Part shown: positions 46,723 through 58,289 of the stretch, piece after piece | Layout: each line of letters opens with the position of its first letter | Position numbering within the stretch: position 1 is the first letter of the stretch | DNA from: Ailanthus altissimus | Taxonomy: Eukaryota > Streptophyta > Magnoliopsida > Sapindales > Simaroubaceae | Reading direction: 5' to 3' | Length of the DNA stretch: 64,000 nt | NCBI GenBank assembly: GCA_946807835.1 | Contig: OX327699.1 | Coordinates: forward strand, 2,535,001 to 2,599,000 | Position numbers and translations under genes: made by a program | Notes under the pieces: model-generated | Seen by the model: only the letters and a program-made list of their open reading frames with translations | What the model was told of the DNA's origin: nothing | Databases searched by the model: none

Positions 46723-48139
46723 TACTTACTTGTCCTCAAGCAATAAAATAAAACTAAGAGAGAAATAAAGGGTTATACTTGACTTATTTAACAAATTAAA
46801 AAAATTAAAACAAAATTTAATAAACTAGTAAGATGATCAAAATCATTGTCTCAAAGGCTGACGAAATAGTACAAATCCATAAGATCGATAAATAGCTATT
46901 AACAATTCTAATTATCTTCATTTAGTCCCTCATTCTTCCTCATAAATAATCACCATGTGTGTGTGTGCTAATAGCAAGTAAATAGCTAAACCATACTTTG
47001 ATTTACTTTATACTTTAGTTCGTACAGAAAAGATGGTGTCTCGGCATTTTATTTGTATAATGACACTTCCATAAGCTTGTCTTTATTACCACTCTCCACT
47101 AATGTAGAAAATCACATGTCTAGGGATCTATTTAGGACTTTACTTAGCTTGTAACGTAAGGCTAAGGTCAAGGTGGGATAAAAGGATAAATATATGAAGT
47201 TCAATTCACACCATGAACACTTAGACTTTTACCTAGAAACCTCTTGATCTTCTTTTCCTTGTATTATCTCTTCCCCCAAACTTATTGTGTTCCCATCCTT
47301 CTTTTCAACCTTTTATTTTTCAAAAATTTCTTCTTTTTCTTAAGTTAGGGGTATTTTATTTACTCTTTTTTTTTTCTCTTTTTTTTTCTTGAATACCCCC
47401 AAACTTAGATTGACAAATACCACTCAAACTTTTTTTTCTCATATCACCGCAACTTTTTCCTTTCAAGAGTATTTCTAAGCAAATGCAAAGTTTATGGTGT
47501 TACGGGTAATTTTCTAGATAAGTAAACTTTAAGTCTTGGGCTTGTAATGTGGTTAAACCAAAGAATGGGTAATTAGGCTCAAAATAGGGTACTAGGGATA
47601 AATATACAATAAAAGGTAGGCTAGACAGGCTCAATCGGTCCAAAGATGGCCTAATGTCATTTCCCTATTCATGTGTTTTCTAGAATTTCGCCTCAAGTAG
47701 TAACTAAAAACAAGTTCTAGAGTGTCGGTCTTCGAGACTGTGGTGTACTCCCTAAAGCATAAGTATCTCTAAGTAATAGTTATAACTATTCATGCTTATA
47801 AAGTGCTCAAAAAAATTGGTGATTATGAATAAGGTCAAATTTGTTCCTAAACTTAAATAATTAAAATTGTCTCAAGTATCTATCATTCCCTATGATGTGT
47901 AAAAATAAATTCAACCATGTATTCTTTTTCTTATCATAGACTAATGATCATCTTATCAAAACCTAATAAAAATGAATTAACTAAAAAAAAAACTAACTAA
48001 AAACAATTTAACCCACAAGAATGACCACTCAAATCATGCAGCAAAATGAACACAAAAAAGTGTTTCCCACCCCTAAACTTAATTTAGACATTCCCAATGT
48101 CGAAAAATAAAGAAGTGAAAGTAAGAGACTTCCCTGGTC

Positions 48140-48345
48140 AATTTTCGCTGCCGCGCTGACTCTCCATCGCTGGGGCAATGTTCTGGCGCTGCCGCGGTAA
48201 TCGTCTGTCGCTGAAGCGCTGAAGGCTGATTTCTATACAGTTACTGGAATTTGCGCTGGCGCGATGTTTTGTGTACCGCGGGGGCGGTGGTGTCTCGATT
48301 TTTCTGTCGCTGCCGCGCCATGTTATTCCGCTGGAGCGCTGAAAT
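48140..48345 (-). repeat. Second GC-rich mini-hairpin cluster
   Basis: Units include CATCGC-TGGG-GCAATG (48165-48180, one mismatch) and ACCGC-GGGG-GCGGT (48275-48288). They are interspersed with related GCGCTGCCGCG words. Confidence 0.7.
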
Positions 48346-48389
48346 TCTTGTTTTTTTTTTTTTTTTAAGATGCTGAAAAAAATAAAAAA

Positions 48390-48420
48390 AAATGATAATA
48401 ATAATAATAATAATAATAAT
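48390..48420 (+). repeat. AAT/ATA microsatellite
   Basis: About ten AAT units beside an A-rich run, just after the ORF on the minus strand. Confidence 0.85.
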
Positions 48421-48490
48421 ACTTTCCTTGGGTTGCCTCCCAAGTAGCGCTTGATTTAACGTCATCGGCTTGACGGGGCTTCCTTTTCTT

Positions 48491-51070
48491 TTATGGTGGG
48501 TCGAAGATGCTGATAGAAGAATTTGTGTAAGTGATCTTGCTGGCTTTCTTCTTTTTCGGCTTCCATATTTTTGCAATTAAACATTGGGCAGTATCTTTTG
48601 CTGCATTCTCCTTATGTCTCTCCGGAAAGACTTTAATCTTAGACCGGGGAGATGGTTCTTCCTTTTCTTTCTCTTTGCTTGCTTCGTCGTGATGCTGCTT
48701 TTTTTTCTTCTCTCTTGCCTTCCTATGCTTCAATGCTCTTTTTCGGATGTAAGGATCCAATGTCTCTATATTTTTAATTTGCTTAACGCTTGGATGCACC
48801 ACATTAATGCAGAAACAGTCTTTATTTTCAGCTGGTAATTTGATCTCCTTGAAGACCTTAAAAGTGACTGTATCCTCTTGTACCCTCATGGTCAACTCCC
48901 CTTTTTGCACATCAATGATTGTTCTTCCAGTGGCTAAGAAAGGTCTTCCAAGGATGATAGGGATCTCCTTGTCTTCTTCTATGTCCAGAACAATGAAATC
49001 GGCAGGGAAGATGAATTTATCGACTTTAACCAACACATCTTCAATTAATCCCTTAGGATAGGTGAGAGAACGATCTGCTAACTGAAGTGTGATATTTGTT
49101 GGTTTGGCTTCTTTCAGTCCCAACTTTTTATACACGGACAATGGCATAAGATTGATGCTAGCTCCCAGATCACAAAGTGCTTTCCCAAAATCATAATTCC
49201 CAATTGAGCATGGTATGGTGAAACTCCCAGGATCTTTGAGCTTTGGAGGTAGCTTATTTAGGAGGATGGCGCTACACTCTTCCGTCAGGGCCACAGTCTC
49301 GAAGTCATCTATTTTTCTCTTCTTTGATAGGATTTCCTTCATAAATTTCACATAGCTCGGCATTTGCTCCAGTGCATCTGCAAAAGGAAGATTAATATGT
49401 AATTTCTTAAAAACATCAAGAAATTTTGAAAATTGCTTATCTAGTTTCTTCGTTTGCAGCCTCTGAGGAAATGGAAGTGGTGGAGTGAATGACTGCGTAG
49501 GTTGCTTCTGCGGATTGCTACTGGTATCTTCTGCTGCATTTTCACTTTTTTGTTCTTGTACTTGAATACCAGATTCTATGCTTTTCTGCGTTTCAGCACT
49601 TTTCTCTTGACTTCTTAGCTGTTGTAATCTCTGAGGAAATGGTATAGGTGGTCTATATGGTTGCACGTCATCTTGCTGGACCACTGGTTCTTTTTCCTTC
49701 TCTATCATTTTTGAAAGCTGTGGTTGAGGAGTGTTGTCATGTAAGACTTTACCACTTCTTAGGGAGATGGCTTGGCACCGTTCTACACTTCCTTTTGGAT
49801 TGACTTCAGTGTTGCTTGGTAGAGTTCCTTGAGGTCGATTGTTTATTGCTGTAGCAAGATGTCCTACTTGATTCTCCAAGGCTCTAAGTGAAGCTGCTTG
49901 ACTTTGGAAGAGTGCATCTGTTTTCTTCATGTATTGCAGGAGCATGTCTTCAATGTCTGGTTTCTTCTCTTGCTGAATTTGCGGTTGGAAGCCAGGAGGA
50001 GCTTTGGAATGTTGTCCTTGATTATTGTTGCTCCATGAGAAGTTGGGGTGATTTCTCCATCCAGGATTGTAAAAATTTGAATTAGGATTGTTGCGGTTAA
50101 AGTCCCCTATATATTGAGCAGTCTCCATGCATTGTCCATTAGCATGATTGCTTCCACAGAAATCGCAAGTGATGGGTTGACTCTTGATAGCATTAAATCC
50201 CAAGTTGCTTAATTGTTTGGTCAAGAGATTGACTTGGGCAGATAATGTAGTTAAGGTGTCCACTTCGTGTAATCCAGCGATCTTTCTTGTGGTTGACCTT
50301 TTAGTGGGCCATTGATAGGCATTGGACGCCATCTCATCTAGTAGATCATAAGCTTCATCGGTGGATTTGTTCATGAGTGCTCCTCCAGCTGCAGCATCTA
50401 CTATCGTTCTGAATTGACCGGCTAATCCATTGTAGAATGTTTGTACAAGTAACCACTTCGGAACTCCATGATGAGGACATTTTCTTTGCATATCTTTGTA
50501 TCTCTCCCATGCCTCATAAAGAGATTCTCCATCTAGTTGTAGGAATGATGTGATGTCGTTCCTCATCTTGGCAGTTTTAGCAGGTGGAAAGAATTTGGCG
50601 AGGAACTTTTGTGCAAGATCATCCCATGTAGCTATAGATCCAGATGGAAGTGATAACAGCCAGCTTTTTGCTTTGTCTCTCAAGGAAAAGGGAAACAATC
50701 TTAGACGGATTGCATCATCGGACACCCCATTGTACTTGAATGTATCACATATCTCTAAGAAGTTGATGATGTGCATGTTTGGATCGTCATTGGGTAGTCC
50801 ACTAAATTGTACCGAATCCTTGAGCATTTGAATCGTGCTTGGCTTGATCTCAAAGTTGTTAGCTTGAACAGTTGGTCTTTGAATGCTTGAATGGATTCCA
50901 TTGACTAAGGGAACAGCATACTCCCTTAGTGGTCTTGCTTCATTGTCAGGTGCAATTGGTACTTGATCTTCCATGGTGTTAACTTGATTTTGCTCTCTTC
51001 TAATTCTTCGTAAGGTTCTTTCAATTTCTGGATCAAAAGAAATCAAGTCTTCACTTTTCGATCTTTGCAT
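48491..51070 (-). CDS. Intact gag-protease polyprotein of gypsy element
   Basis: 859 codons without interruption, starting MQRSKSEDL. A retrotransposon gag core spans about residues 85-255 (FLEICDTFKYNGVSDD, then RLRLFPFSLRDKAKSWL). A zinc finger CDFCGSNHANGQC follows at 302-314, spaced CX2CX3HX4C, one residue shorter than the classical knuckle. Residues 470-540 hold two copies of PP-I/L-PFPQRLQ. An aspartic protease follows at about 615-735, with ALCDLGASINLMPLSVYKKLGL around the catalytic Asp 634 (DLGA) and ILGRPFLATG at 707-716. The tail (775-845) is Lys-rich and replaces RT. The family resembles Athila-like gag-PR. The protein would assemble particles around the element's RNA; pol must come from elsewhere. 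Confidence 0.95.
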   Translation of the reverse strand: MQRSKSEDLISFDPEIERTLRRIRREQNQVNTMEDQVPIAPDNEARPLREYAVPLVNGIHSSIQRPTVQANNFEIKPSTIQMLKDSVQFSGLPNDDPNMHIINFLEICDTFKYNGVSDDAIRLRLFPFSLRDKAKSWLLSLPSGSIATWDDLAQKFLAKFFPPAKTAKMRNDITSFLQLDGESLYEAWERYKDMQRKCPHHGVPKWLLVQTFYNGLAGQFRTIVDAAAGGALMNKSTDEAYDLLDEMASNAYQWPTKRSTTRKIAGLHEVDTLTTLSAQVNLLTKQLSNLGFNAIKSQPITCDFCGSNHANGQCMETAQYIGDFNRNNPNSNFYNPGWRNHPNFSWSNNNQGQHSKAPPGFQPQIQQEKKPDIEDMLLQYMKKTDALFQSQAASLRALENQVGHLATAINNRPQGTLPSNTEVNPKGSVERCQAISLRSGKVLHDNTPQPQLSKMIEKEKEPVVQQDDVQPYRPPIPFPQRLQQLRSQEKSAETQKSIESGIQVQEQKSENAAEDTSSNPQKQPTQSFTPPLPFPQRLQTKKLDKQFSKFLDVFKKLHINLPFADALEQMPSYVKFMKEILSKKRKIDDFETVALTEECSAILLNKLPPKLKDPGSFTIPCSIGNYDFGKALCDLGASINLMPLSVYKKLGLKEAKPTNITLQLADRSLTYPKGLIEDVLVKVDKFIFPADFIVLDIEEDKEIPIILGRPFLATGRTIIDVQKGELTMRVQEDTVTFKVFKEIKLPAENKDCFCINVVHPSVKQIKNIETLDPYIRKRALKHRKAREKKKKQHHDEASKEKEKEEPSPRSKIKVFPERHKENAAKDTAQCLIAKIWKPKKKKASKITYTNSSISIFDPP

Positions 51071-51187
51071 GTACCTCGTAAGAAAGAAAGTAAAACTAAA
51101 TTAAGAAAAATAAAAATAAAAAAAATTCTGTAGTAAAAGCTAGAAAGATTAGTATTAATATTGGTGAAAAAGTAGATAATTATCCCC

Positions 51188-51206
51188 GGCAACGGCGCCA
51201 AAAACT
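51188..51206 (-). other. Primer binding site matching Asp tRNA
   Basis: On the minus strand TTTTTGGCGCCGTTGCCGGG follows the LTR after a short spacer. It complements the 3' end of plant tRNA-Asp (CCCGGCAACGGCGCCA), usual for this gypsy branch. Confidence 0.92.
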
Positions 51207-52542
51207 TGATGCGATATTTCTATATCATAAATTAAGTGCAAGTATACACTATCGTATGCAAGTAATAAAGAGACTAAATAAGTCGGATGTCGAACCCACA
51301 GGGATAATTTCTTCTTTTTAAATAATTACTAAAATTATATCTTCCTAATAATTATTCAGAAAAATAAAAATCTAAGACTGAATGTAAGAAATATAAAACA
51401 AAAAAACACAATGTAAAGAAAATTAGGTGATAGTAATGTAGAGAAAACCTAGGATTAATATTATCCCTCAATATGCTTTCTAATGATTAATCCTCTAATA
51501 TTTAACTTACTTAGTCTTTATTATTGGTCAAGACGCTAATGTATTCACAAGCCTCTTCCAAGGTCATGCAAGTATACCCTAATTTATCAAATACCTATAT
51601 TCCTATGGTACTTGTAATAAATTAAGATTCATTAAGATTAGGTCTTATTGATCATACATACCAATTAGGTATATTCCTATCCTAAGTTGAAACTTGCATA
51701 TGCAACATTGAATGTTACTCTACAATCATGCATCAAATTACCTAGGTCTAAATATATTGATTCCTCTTCCGAGTTTATCAAAATATTACCAATTCATTCA
51801 CCATATATTGGCCAGATATATTGAAGCATTAAACACAAGTAATTTAAATAATAAAGGACTAAGTTTATTAAATACTAAAAGATATGGCAATTAAGCACAC
51901 ATATTGAGTTCAAATATTAACCCTAGAAAATAAGTTAGCTCATGGCTAAAAGAGAACAACAATAAAAATAATTATAAATCATGATACAATTATTAGCAAA
52001 CCGATATGGACGTCGAATTGCTCTTAATTGCGCTGCCTAAGAACTCTTGATGCCGAAGAACGTCTTGTATCTCTCTCTAAAGTTGCTTCAATTAAGCTCT
52101 TATTGCTCTCCAAGACTCGTGTTCTGTATTCTTGGTGCTCTTGGGTCGTCTTGGATTCATTCTTGAAGGTTGGGATCGAGTGGCTTTATATAGGGATTGA
52201 TATGAGCTTGAAAATCTTAATTCTCGTCGGATTAGGACTCGTGATACCGCTGGCGCGCTATGCATCTGTCGCTGGGGCGACGCGTGAAAAAGCGATTACC
52301 GCTGGAGCGGTGGAATCTTGGCGTTGGGGCGCTGCATACTTGTGGCGCTGGGGCGATAGACACATACTTTGAAAACTTTGCATTTTAGTCCCTGTTTTCG
52401 CTCCTTTTGCGTTCTTTCTTTAAATTTTGTTCAAGTCCCTATAAATAACAATAATGCACATAAATAGCCATCTATTCTCATAAAACCATAAAATATCAAT
52501 AATAAAAACATGAGAAAATATATGACAAATTTGCCCTTATCA
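51207..52542 (-). repeat. 5' LTR of gag-only element
   Basis: 1336 bp, nearly identical to 45291-46704 outside two indels. It retains only four or five GC-rich hairpin units. Confidence 0.92.
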
Positions 52543-53350
52543 ACTTCCAAACTTAATAATTACTCAATTTTAATAATAATATATGGTTTTATGTGTGTTA
52601 TTGTCTTTTTATAGGTTCAAAGTTAATAGAGCTATTTGGAAAGAAAATTTAAAGAAAACAAGGCAAAAATATCGAATATGCTATAGTTAATTGTTACAGT
52701 AAATGTTGCCATGATTATGAATAGTAAAATTCCATATAATTTTTGCTACAGTGCCTCGTACATAGGCGCCAAAAAACTCAAGTTTTAGAGCCTAAGTGCC
52801 CAATCGGGTAGAATGCTTAACGCCTAAGCGCCGCTAGTATCCTAAATTCATTTTGAACTTTTACCCTAATTTTCATGCCTATTTGTGAAGCTTATAAAAA
52901 AAAGATGGAAAGCCTCATTTGTCATGGAAGAGAGAGCATGAATTTGAGAGCAAAAACTAAGAGTAGCTTAATTTACTTAAGGGTAGTTTAATGTATGTAT
53001 AGATAATAAGTTAGATAGGGATATCGACTTGATTATATATGCATAGGATCTCATTCAACGCTCTTGGGAGATTAGTTGTTAATCATTATTATAAAGAACA
53101 TAAGAAAGGTAGAGTGAAATCAAGACCCTATGACACTTTTATTATAGAATTTGACTTTCTGTAAACTTGTTTAATTTTAATTTTTTTACACCTTTAAATT
53201 CCTTAATTGTCTTAGTATTTATTTAGTCTAAATAAAGTTAGATTGATAGCACTATAGTACTTAGCATTAATTTAGAACATCAATCCTCATGGGGAATGAT
53301 ACTCATTCATCACTTTATTCTTGTTCAAGACCTGTGCACTTGCGGTTATA

Positions 53351-54100
53351 ATTCATGTGTGTTAATTTTGCGAATAATTGATGAAGTAAACATGTACCAA
53401 AAAAGAAAGACAACATACCAAGAAAAGGTTTTAATTAGCACAACAAACATTTAAGATACCCTCACACTAAACATCTAGAAAACATTGTGGAATCTGAGAA
53501 AAAAAAACTAACTATGGGTGCTCACCTTTAGGATTGGACTGGGATTGCACACTTTTGAGGGCTCAAATCACACTTATAGTAAAGCCCTATTATCTATAAA
53601 TAAATAACCACCTAAGCTTCCATTCCCTCAAAGACTTATACTCGCTCATTGGATTGGTATTCTTATCCCATGAGCTCAAAATATATGTGTCATTAGTTAT
53701 GCTATGCCTTTTCAAATGGAACAAACCCTTGAATTTCTTGAATGTAAAATTTTCCTAAATGGCCTTTCTCCATAAACATGGCAGCCCACCACAAAATTCT
53801 AAGAAAAGCATTCAATGGATTAGGAGCCATGTCAAGGGTAGGAGCCATGTCAAGGGATATGAACAACTCCCTGAAGAAGGATTATTTTAGGAGTCTAAGC
53901 TGAAGAGTAAAACATTCTTGATAAATCACCACATCCCCCTCTGCATGGGAAACAGCATTAGGCTTAGGAACTTTGAGGGTAACCAATTGAGGAATATTGT
54001 AATAGCTCATAAGTAGAGAAACTTTATATTCTTCTATCTTTGAATAAGTGTGTAGAGGGATGTGAGCTTTTGAGGTAGGAGAGGTCCGATTTACTAGGGT
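53351..54100 (-). pseudogene. 5' half of the Tat antisense ORF
   Basis: The minus-strand translation reads YYNIPQLVTLKVPKPNAV (near 53950-54000), HAEGDVVIYQECF, PLNAFLRILWWAAMF and KFYIQEIQGFVPFEK (53720-53820). This order resembles the 'putative gypsy-type transposon' domain (PF04195-like) found antisense between pol and 3' LTR in Tat elements. Stops break it. The other half lies at 43800-45188. Confidence 0.55.
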
Positions 54101-55235
54101 TTTTCCTTTTTCTTAAAAGGGTTGAGATGTCAATTTGGTGGGGGTGGGGGGGGCCTCTTATAAACCACCTTAAATGCCTCATTTGCCAAAATAAATCTTG
54201 ATTTTCTTAACTAGCCTTTCCTAACTACAAACCTACACAGAGATAGTCTCACCATTATTATTAATCTGACCTTTGAGCTATGAGGCCCATCACAACTACC
54301 TAAGGTATCCCTAAGATCTGGCTTACCTGTCCTACTCATCATATAATACCACAAACCCTATTAATTCACGGAATGCATCTTTGAAACCCACTCACAAAAA
54401 TTTGCTCATAAAGGTTCACAAATTAATGAATACATGTAAGGGAAAAGTGAAAATATAAAAGCAATAATGAGAGCTTAAAGGAGAAGGATCCTTACCCAAA
54501 AAAGACTTAAGGAATTTTTTTAAATAAGTTGTTGATTTTTGCAAGATCAAGATCAAACGCCAGAGATGCCAATAAGGGAAAAAATGGGTCAACAAGAAAA
54601 AGAGGGCCATACTCAATCATCTTGGACAAACAAAGTGAGAAGGCTCATACCTAGAAGTGCTTAAAGTTTAGATAGGGAGAATAAACCATTTGAAGATTAT
54701 GAAAATTGAGAGAGATGCTCTTTAAAAAAAAGAAAAAGGTTGTTTCTCTCTCTAAGGGGATAAAAGAAAAACATTTTAAGGATAAGGCAGAAAAAACGTT
54801 TAGGGGAAGAAGTTATAGAAGAGAGAAATAAAAGATGTGAATCACAAAAATCTCATGAGCTAGTGGTTGGGGAATAAATGTCATTAGGGGAAGCGGTTCA
54901 ATCATCAGTAGATCTGAGATGTGGACCCACCACATTTTCACGTGTTAACGATTCATATACCTTCAAAGTTCTTGCAATAGCTCTTAGTCAACTCTCGCGA
55001 AATGCCAAAATTGCCTCTGATTTATTCTTTTAAAATATATAGGGATAGAAAAATTTTTCTATAGAAAAAAATAGAACAAATGAAAAGGAATAAGAGAATG
55101 AGAATAAAAAAAAAAAGAAATGACAGAAAGGAGAGCAGGGAAAAGCCACTTATCAACTACTTTAAAGTTTTCTATTTCCTTACTTTTACATTAGAAACTA
55201 TAAAGGTTATTATGAGGGATTTTTTTAGTTACACG
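54101..55235. other. Tat 3' region before the LTR
   Basis: No domain is readable. A purine-rich stretch (about 55078-55145) precedes the 3' LTR and may include the polypurine tract, but its position relative to the LTR start is uncertain. Confidence 0.45.
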
Positions 55236-56281
55236 TGGATAAGTCTAAAGAAGCCACATGGCTGTTGAACCCTACAAAAGCCTCATGAAGTAGATAAGGA
55301 CAAACTAGATAAGCTTAGTAGTAACCTAGACTAATCCAGGCTTGATATTCAAGATGTAGAGGGGCCAGGTTAGCTTTACTTAAGGATACAGCTTGACTAA
55401 ACTTCACAACTAACACGTTGGGTTACAAGTGATAGTTAAGCAGTCAAATTGTGCTTAGATAAAGCCATTTTGACTTCAATGTCATCACTAAGCCTTACAT
55501 CAATCAGCCAATAAAGCCTTGCTAGAAAACTAGAAATAGAATAAATAAGGCCTTATAAGAGTAGTCTTAAGGGCCACTATTATAACTCCACATCATCTGA
55601 ATGGCAACCAATTAATGTAATCTTGAGGGCCACTACTATAGCACCACATTAGCTCATAAGGTGTACGCCAAATAAAGCTCAGTGCTAATATCAGGGGCTA
55701 TATGCTTTTGGCCTTTCATATAAAACACCTAATCAAAAAGGTAATTTGCTCCTAAGTTTAAAGGCCTCAAATACCAAGATGGCCCTAATTTTGATATCTA
55801 TTGAAATTATTCCCATCAAAGGTAGAAGTTTCCATTCATACATGACCACGTGCCACCCTAAGAGATGAGTTCTCCATATCCTCTACTTTCGCTCAAAGTA
55901 TAACACTTATTTTTTGAACACACTTTTGGATAATCCAATGCAAAACCAACACGATTTGTCTTACTTCTCCTACTATTCTCTAAGGAAAAAGCCTAGGGAA
56001 TCACACCAAACTCAATTCTTCACTAACTTGAGTGTTTGAGGACAATCTTTGGTTACTTAATTGGTGCCTACTTCTAACTAGTGTTACTTTTTTACTATAT
56101 AGGCTTTTTCGGCTTCATTCCACTACCAACTTTGTCTAGCAATCTAGTCAATTCCTCTTTCTTTAAAACCTTCAAAATGACTTACGTCTATCTTTTCACA
56201 TAAATTGCTCATAAAGTTTAACTTTTACAACCTTCAATAGATTTTTGGTGTTCGTGGCTTGAGTTTGTGACAATTTTAACA
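55236..56281 (+). repeat. 3' LTR of the Tat element
   Basis: Partner of 24585-25514. The right end (AATTTTAACA followed by AGGAC) is firm; the left edge is approximate. It carries a near-duplicated GGGCCACTAYTATA stretch near 55570-55640 that makes it longer than the 5' LTR. Confidence 0.7.
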
Positions 56282-56286
56282 AGGAC

Positions 56287-56699
56287 AGAATCACCTCCCT
56301 TCTCTTTCATAAGGAAACTAAGTGTAAGATGGTTATTGTTATAACATTTATAATGCAACAGAATAAAAAATAAAAATTCTTTAATCTTTATTTTCATTAG
56401 ATAAAAATACATTTTATCTAAAGATCTTATGAATATATGAATTTGATGTTAAAATAAAAAAAATGAACAAGAACATACCTTGAATCCACACCGAGTTTTC
56501 TTCCACCAAAGAATTCCAAACCAAGCCTCTTGTTCTACAGTGAGAGGAAGAGTGGGCTTTCATTTTTTTTTCTTTTCTTAAGAAAAATACGTATCCTGCA
56601 TTTTTTTTCTTCACATATGTGTGTTATATTTTATTTAGACTAATTTTCTTATTTTAAAATAATAATTAAATTAATAATATTTACTAATTAAATTATTAT
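56287..56699. other. Flank of Tat element, LTR-like AT-rich sequence
   Basis: No gene is recognised. With 61402-61968 on the other side of the Tekay LTR it may form one older, decayed LTR or intergenic piece. The frame of the ORF cut at 24584 stays open here for about 30 codons, which may be chance. Confidence 0.35.
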
Positions 56700-58289
56700 T
56701 GAAAAGACCTGCCCCGAGACCCTTTATTATAGGTCCCAACGGCCCTACCGGGTACCTCGACGGAAGTACATCAGAATATAACTGGGTAAGTTAAGATATT
56801 TTCGTGAGGTGAACCCCTTTTTAGCTTTTACTATTATTGAGAAAATCTTTTAATATACATGAAAATGACATCTTAATTTTTTTAAAAAAATGGGCAAAGT
56901 TTCCCCTATTTTTCAAAGAATTCATATAAAACCTGTAAAGAAATTTCACTTCTATTTTAAACACTTCTCAATACTACCAATTCGGACCTCCGGTTCTTTC
57001 CAAATCAAATCTAACACAACGCAATAGTTTCATTTAAATCACAAAATGAGCATACTCATAAAAAGTAAAAACGATTATCATTATATCAAAATCTCTTCTT
57101 GTTGGTTCAAAATATACATGCCTACAATTACTATGCAGAAAGCAAAGGGTGCTATTTAGCATATTTACATATACAAAAATGATCTTCAAATTTGGCCCAC
57201 AACTCAGCAATAGGAGAATCAGCAGCTTGCATACCGAGACCTGTACTTGGTAAGGTTTAGAAAATATAAAACACTAAACGAGTGAGCTAAAGGAGCTCAG
57301 TGAGTGCAATTAAGATTTCAAATAAACTAACATTATGCATAGATAGTAAATTCTAAAATACATGCATAAATCATGCTTCTAAAACTGATATAAAGCTGTA
57401 AAACGGTTTCTAACATCATATGCTGAGGATATCTTGCCGAGCAGGTTTTATCTACATTTTTGAAAAATAATCTCCAAAATCTATATAATATCATAACTAC
57501 TATGTGCATATAAATGCATAAAATGCTATTGGTAGATCGAAAACTAGTAAAGTCCTCACTCGGCCATTTTTTTTCTAAACTGTACCCATGGTAACCCTAA
57601 AGCTCTATACTCATGCAGCGACTCAACTAGCACCGCACACATGAGTAGGTCAAGGGGTACCTCAACTAGCAGCACCCACAGTGACATATCAAGATATCTC
57701 ACTAGCTATACAGTGAAATCTTACATCGCATACATATAGCGAGACAATATCCCGTATACATAGAGCGACTCACATGACTCGACATCCTAACTTCCCGGAG
57801 TTAGTGACACACCCCCATGACCTACCCATGTGTACGAGATATACTGGCCGGTCTAATACAATCACCACCATTATAATCAGAGGGTATCAATGGCATTTAA
57901 AACGGATACAGTAATTTAAAACTGTTTCTTAAATCAAACATGTAAAAGCATATCTATGGATATATATCAAGATGATAAATCATATTTATGAATTTAAAGC
58001 TCTTAAAATATACATTTTCATTATGCGGATACATAATAAATGAAAGATAAAAGAAAAGGCAGATTTTCACTCACAACTGCTCTGAGCTCAATTTCGCTCC
58101 GAAAGTTTGCTCCCGTTACTGCTCTCGGTTTGCTTCACCTACGCACCATAAATAACATTTAGAACCAAATCGAATACTAGAATCTTATTTAACTACTAAA
58201 CACCCTAATCAGCATACAAAACCTGGATGGATACTACCTTTAAAAAAAGTGGTCTAATACAATCACCACCACTATAATCTCAATTATGT

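Larger units (their letters stand above)
46723..48490 (-). other. 3' non-coding part of gag-only element
   Basis: This stretch follows the ORF stop and takes the place of pol. It is AT-rich with poly-T runs, has no readable domain on the minus strand, and carries a second cluster of GC-rich hairpins at 48140-48345. Confidence 0.8.
45291..52542 (-). mobile_element. Non-autonomous gypsy element with gag-protease only
   Basis: 7252 bp, with LTRs 45291-46704 and 51207-52542 (TGATGCGA...CCTTATCA on the plus strand) and TSD ACTTC at 45286-45290 and 52543-52547. The PBS matches Asp tRNA and the polypurine tract adjoins the 3' LTR. The single ORF (48491-51070) holds gag and protease. There is no RT, RNase H or integrase, so mobility must rely on enzymes from a relative. 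This matches the published class of terminal-repeat retrotransposons with a GAG domain (TR-GAG), here with protease as well. The LTRs differ by about seven substitutions plus two indels by eye, so the insertion is young. Confidence 0.92.
45189..53350 (+). mobile_element. Solo LTR split by the gag-only element
   Basis: It starts TGATGAGTGC at 45189 and ends CTTGCGGTTATA at 53350. ATTCA is directly repeated at 45184-45188 and 53351-53355. Without the inner element (45291-52542 plus one ACTTC) the LTR is about 905 bp. Its layout, with a TGCTACAGTG motif and a transcribed middle, is like the other gypsy LTRs here. The terminal CA has become TA. It lies inside the Tat antisense ORF. Confidence 0.7.
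24585..56281 (+). mobile_element. Host Ty3/gypsy Tat/Ogre-type element with nested insertions
   Basis: Two diverged LTRs (24585-25514 and about 55236-56281) enclose gag, protease, RT, RNase H, a second (archaeal-type) RNase H and integrase on the plus strand. An antisense reading region lies between integrase and the 3' LTR. Dual RNase H and an antisense 3' ORF are known traits of the Tat lineage. AGGAC directly repeats at 24580-24584 and 56282-56286, which fixes the outer limits. About 19.6 kb of the 31.7 kb is later insertions, leaving roughly 12 kb of original element, a normal Tat size. Stops are frequent, so it is long dead. The left LTR end reads TATCCC rather than TG, consistent with a transition. 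Confidence 0.8.

Noticed and set aside
48138..48576. Minus-strand frames of 101 and 111 codons after the gag-protease ORF
   Set aside because: They run through poly-T and AAT repeats and GC hairpins. They are low-complexity shadows without domain content.
6451..56286. CRISPR-like interpretation of the short repeats
   Set aside because: The repeats are tandem or hairpin units without regular unique spacers, in a plant nuclear context.
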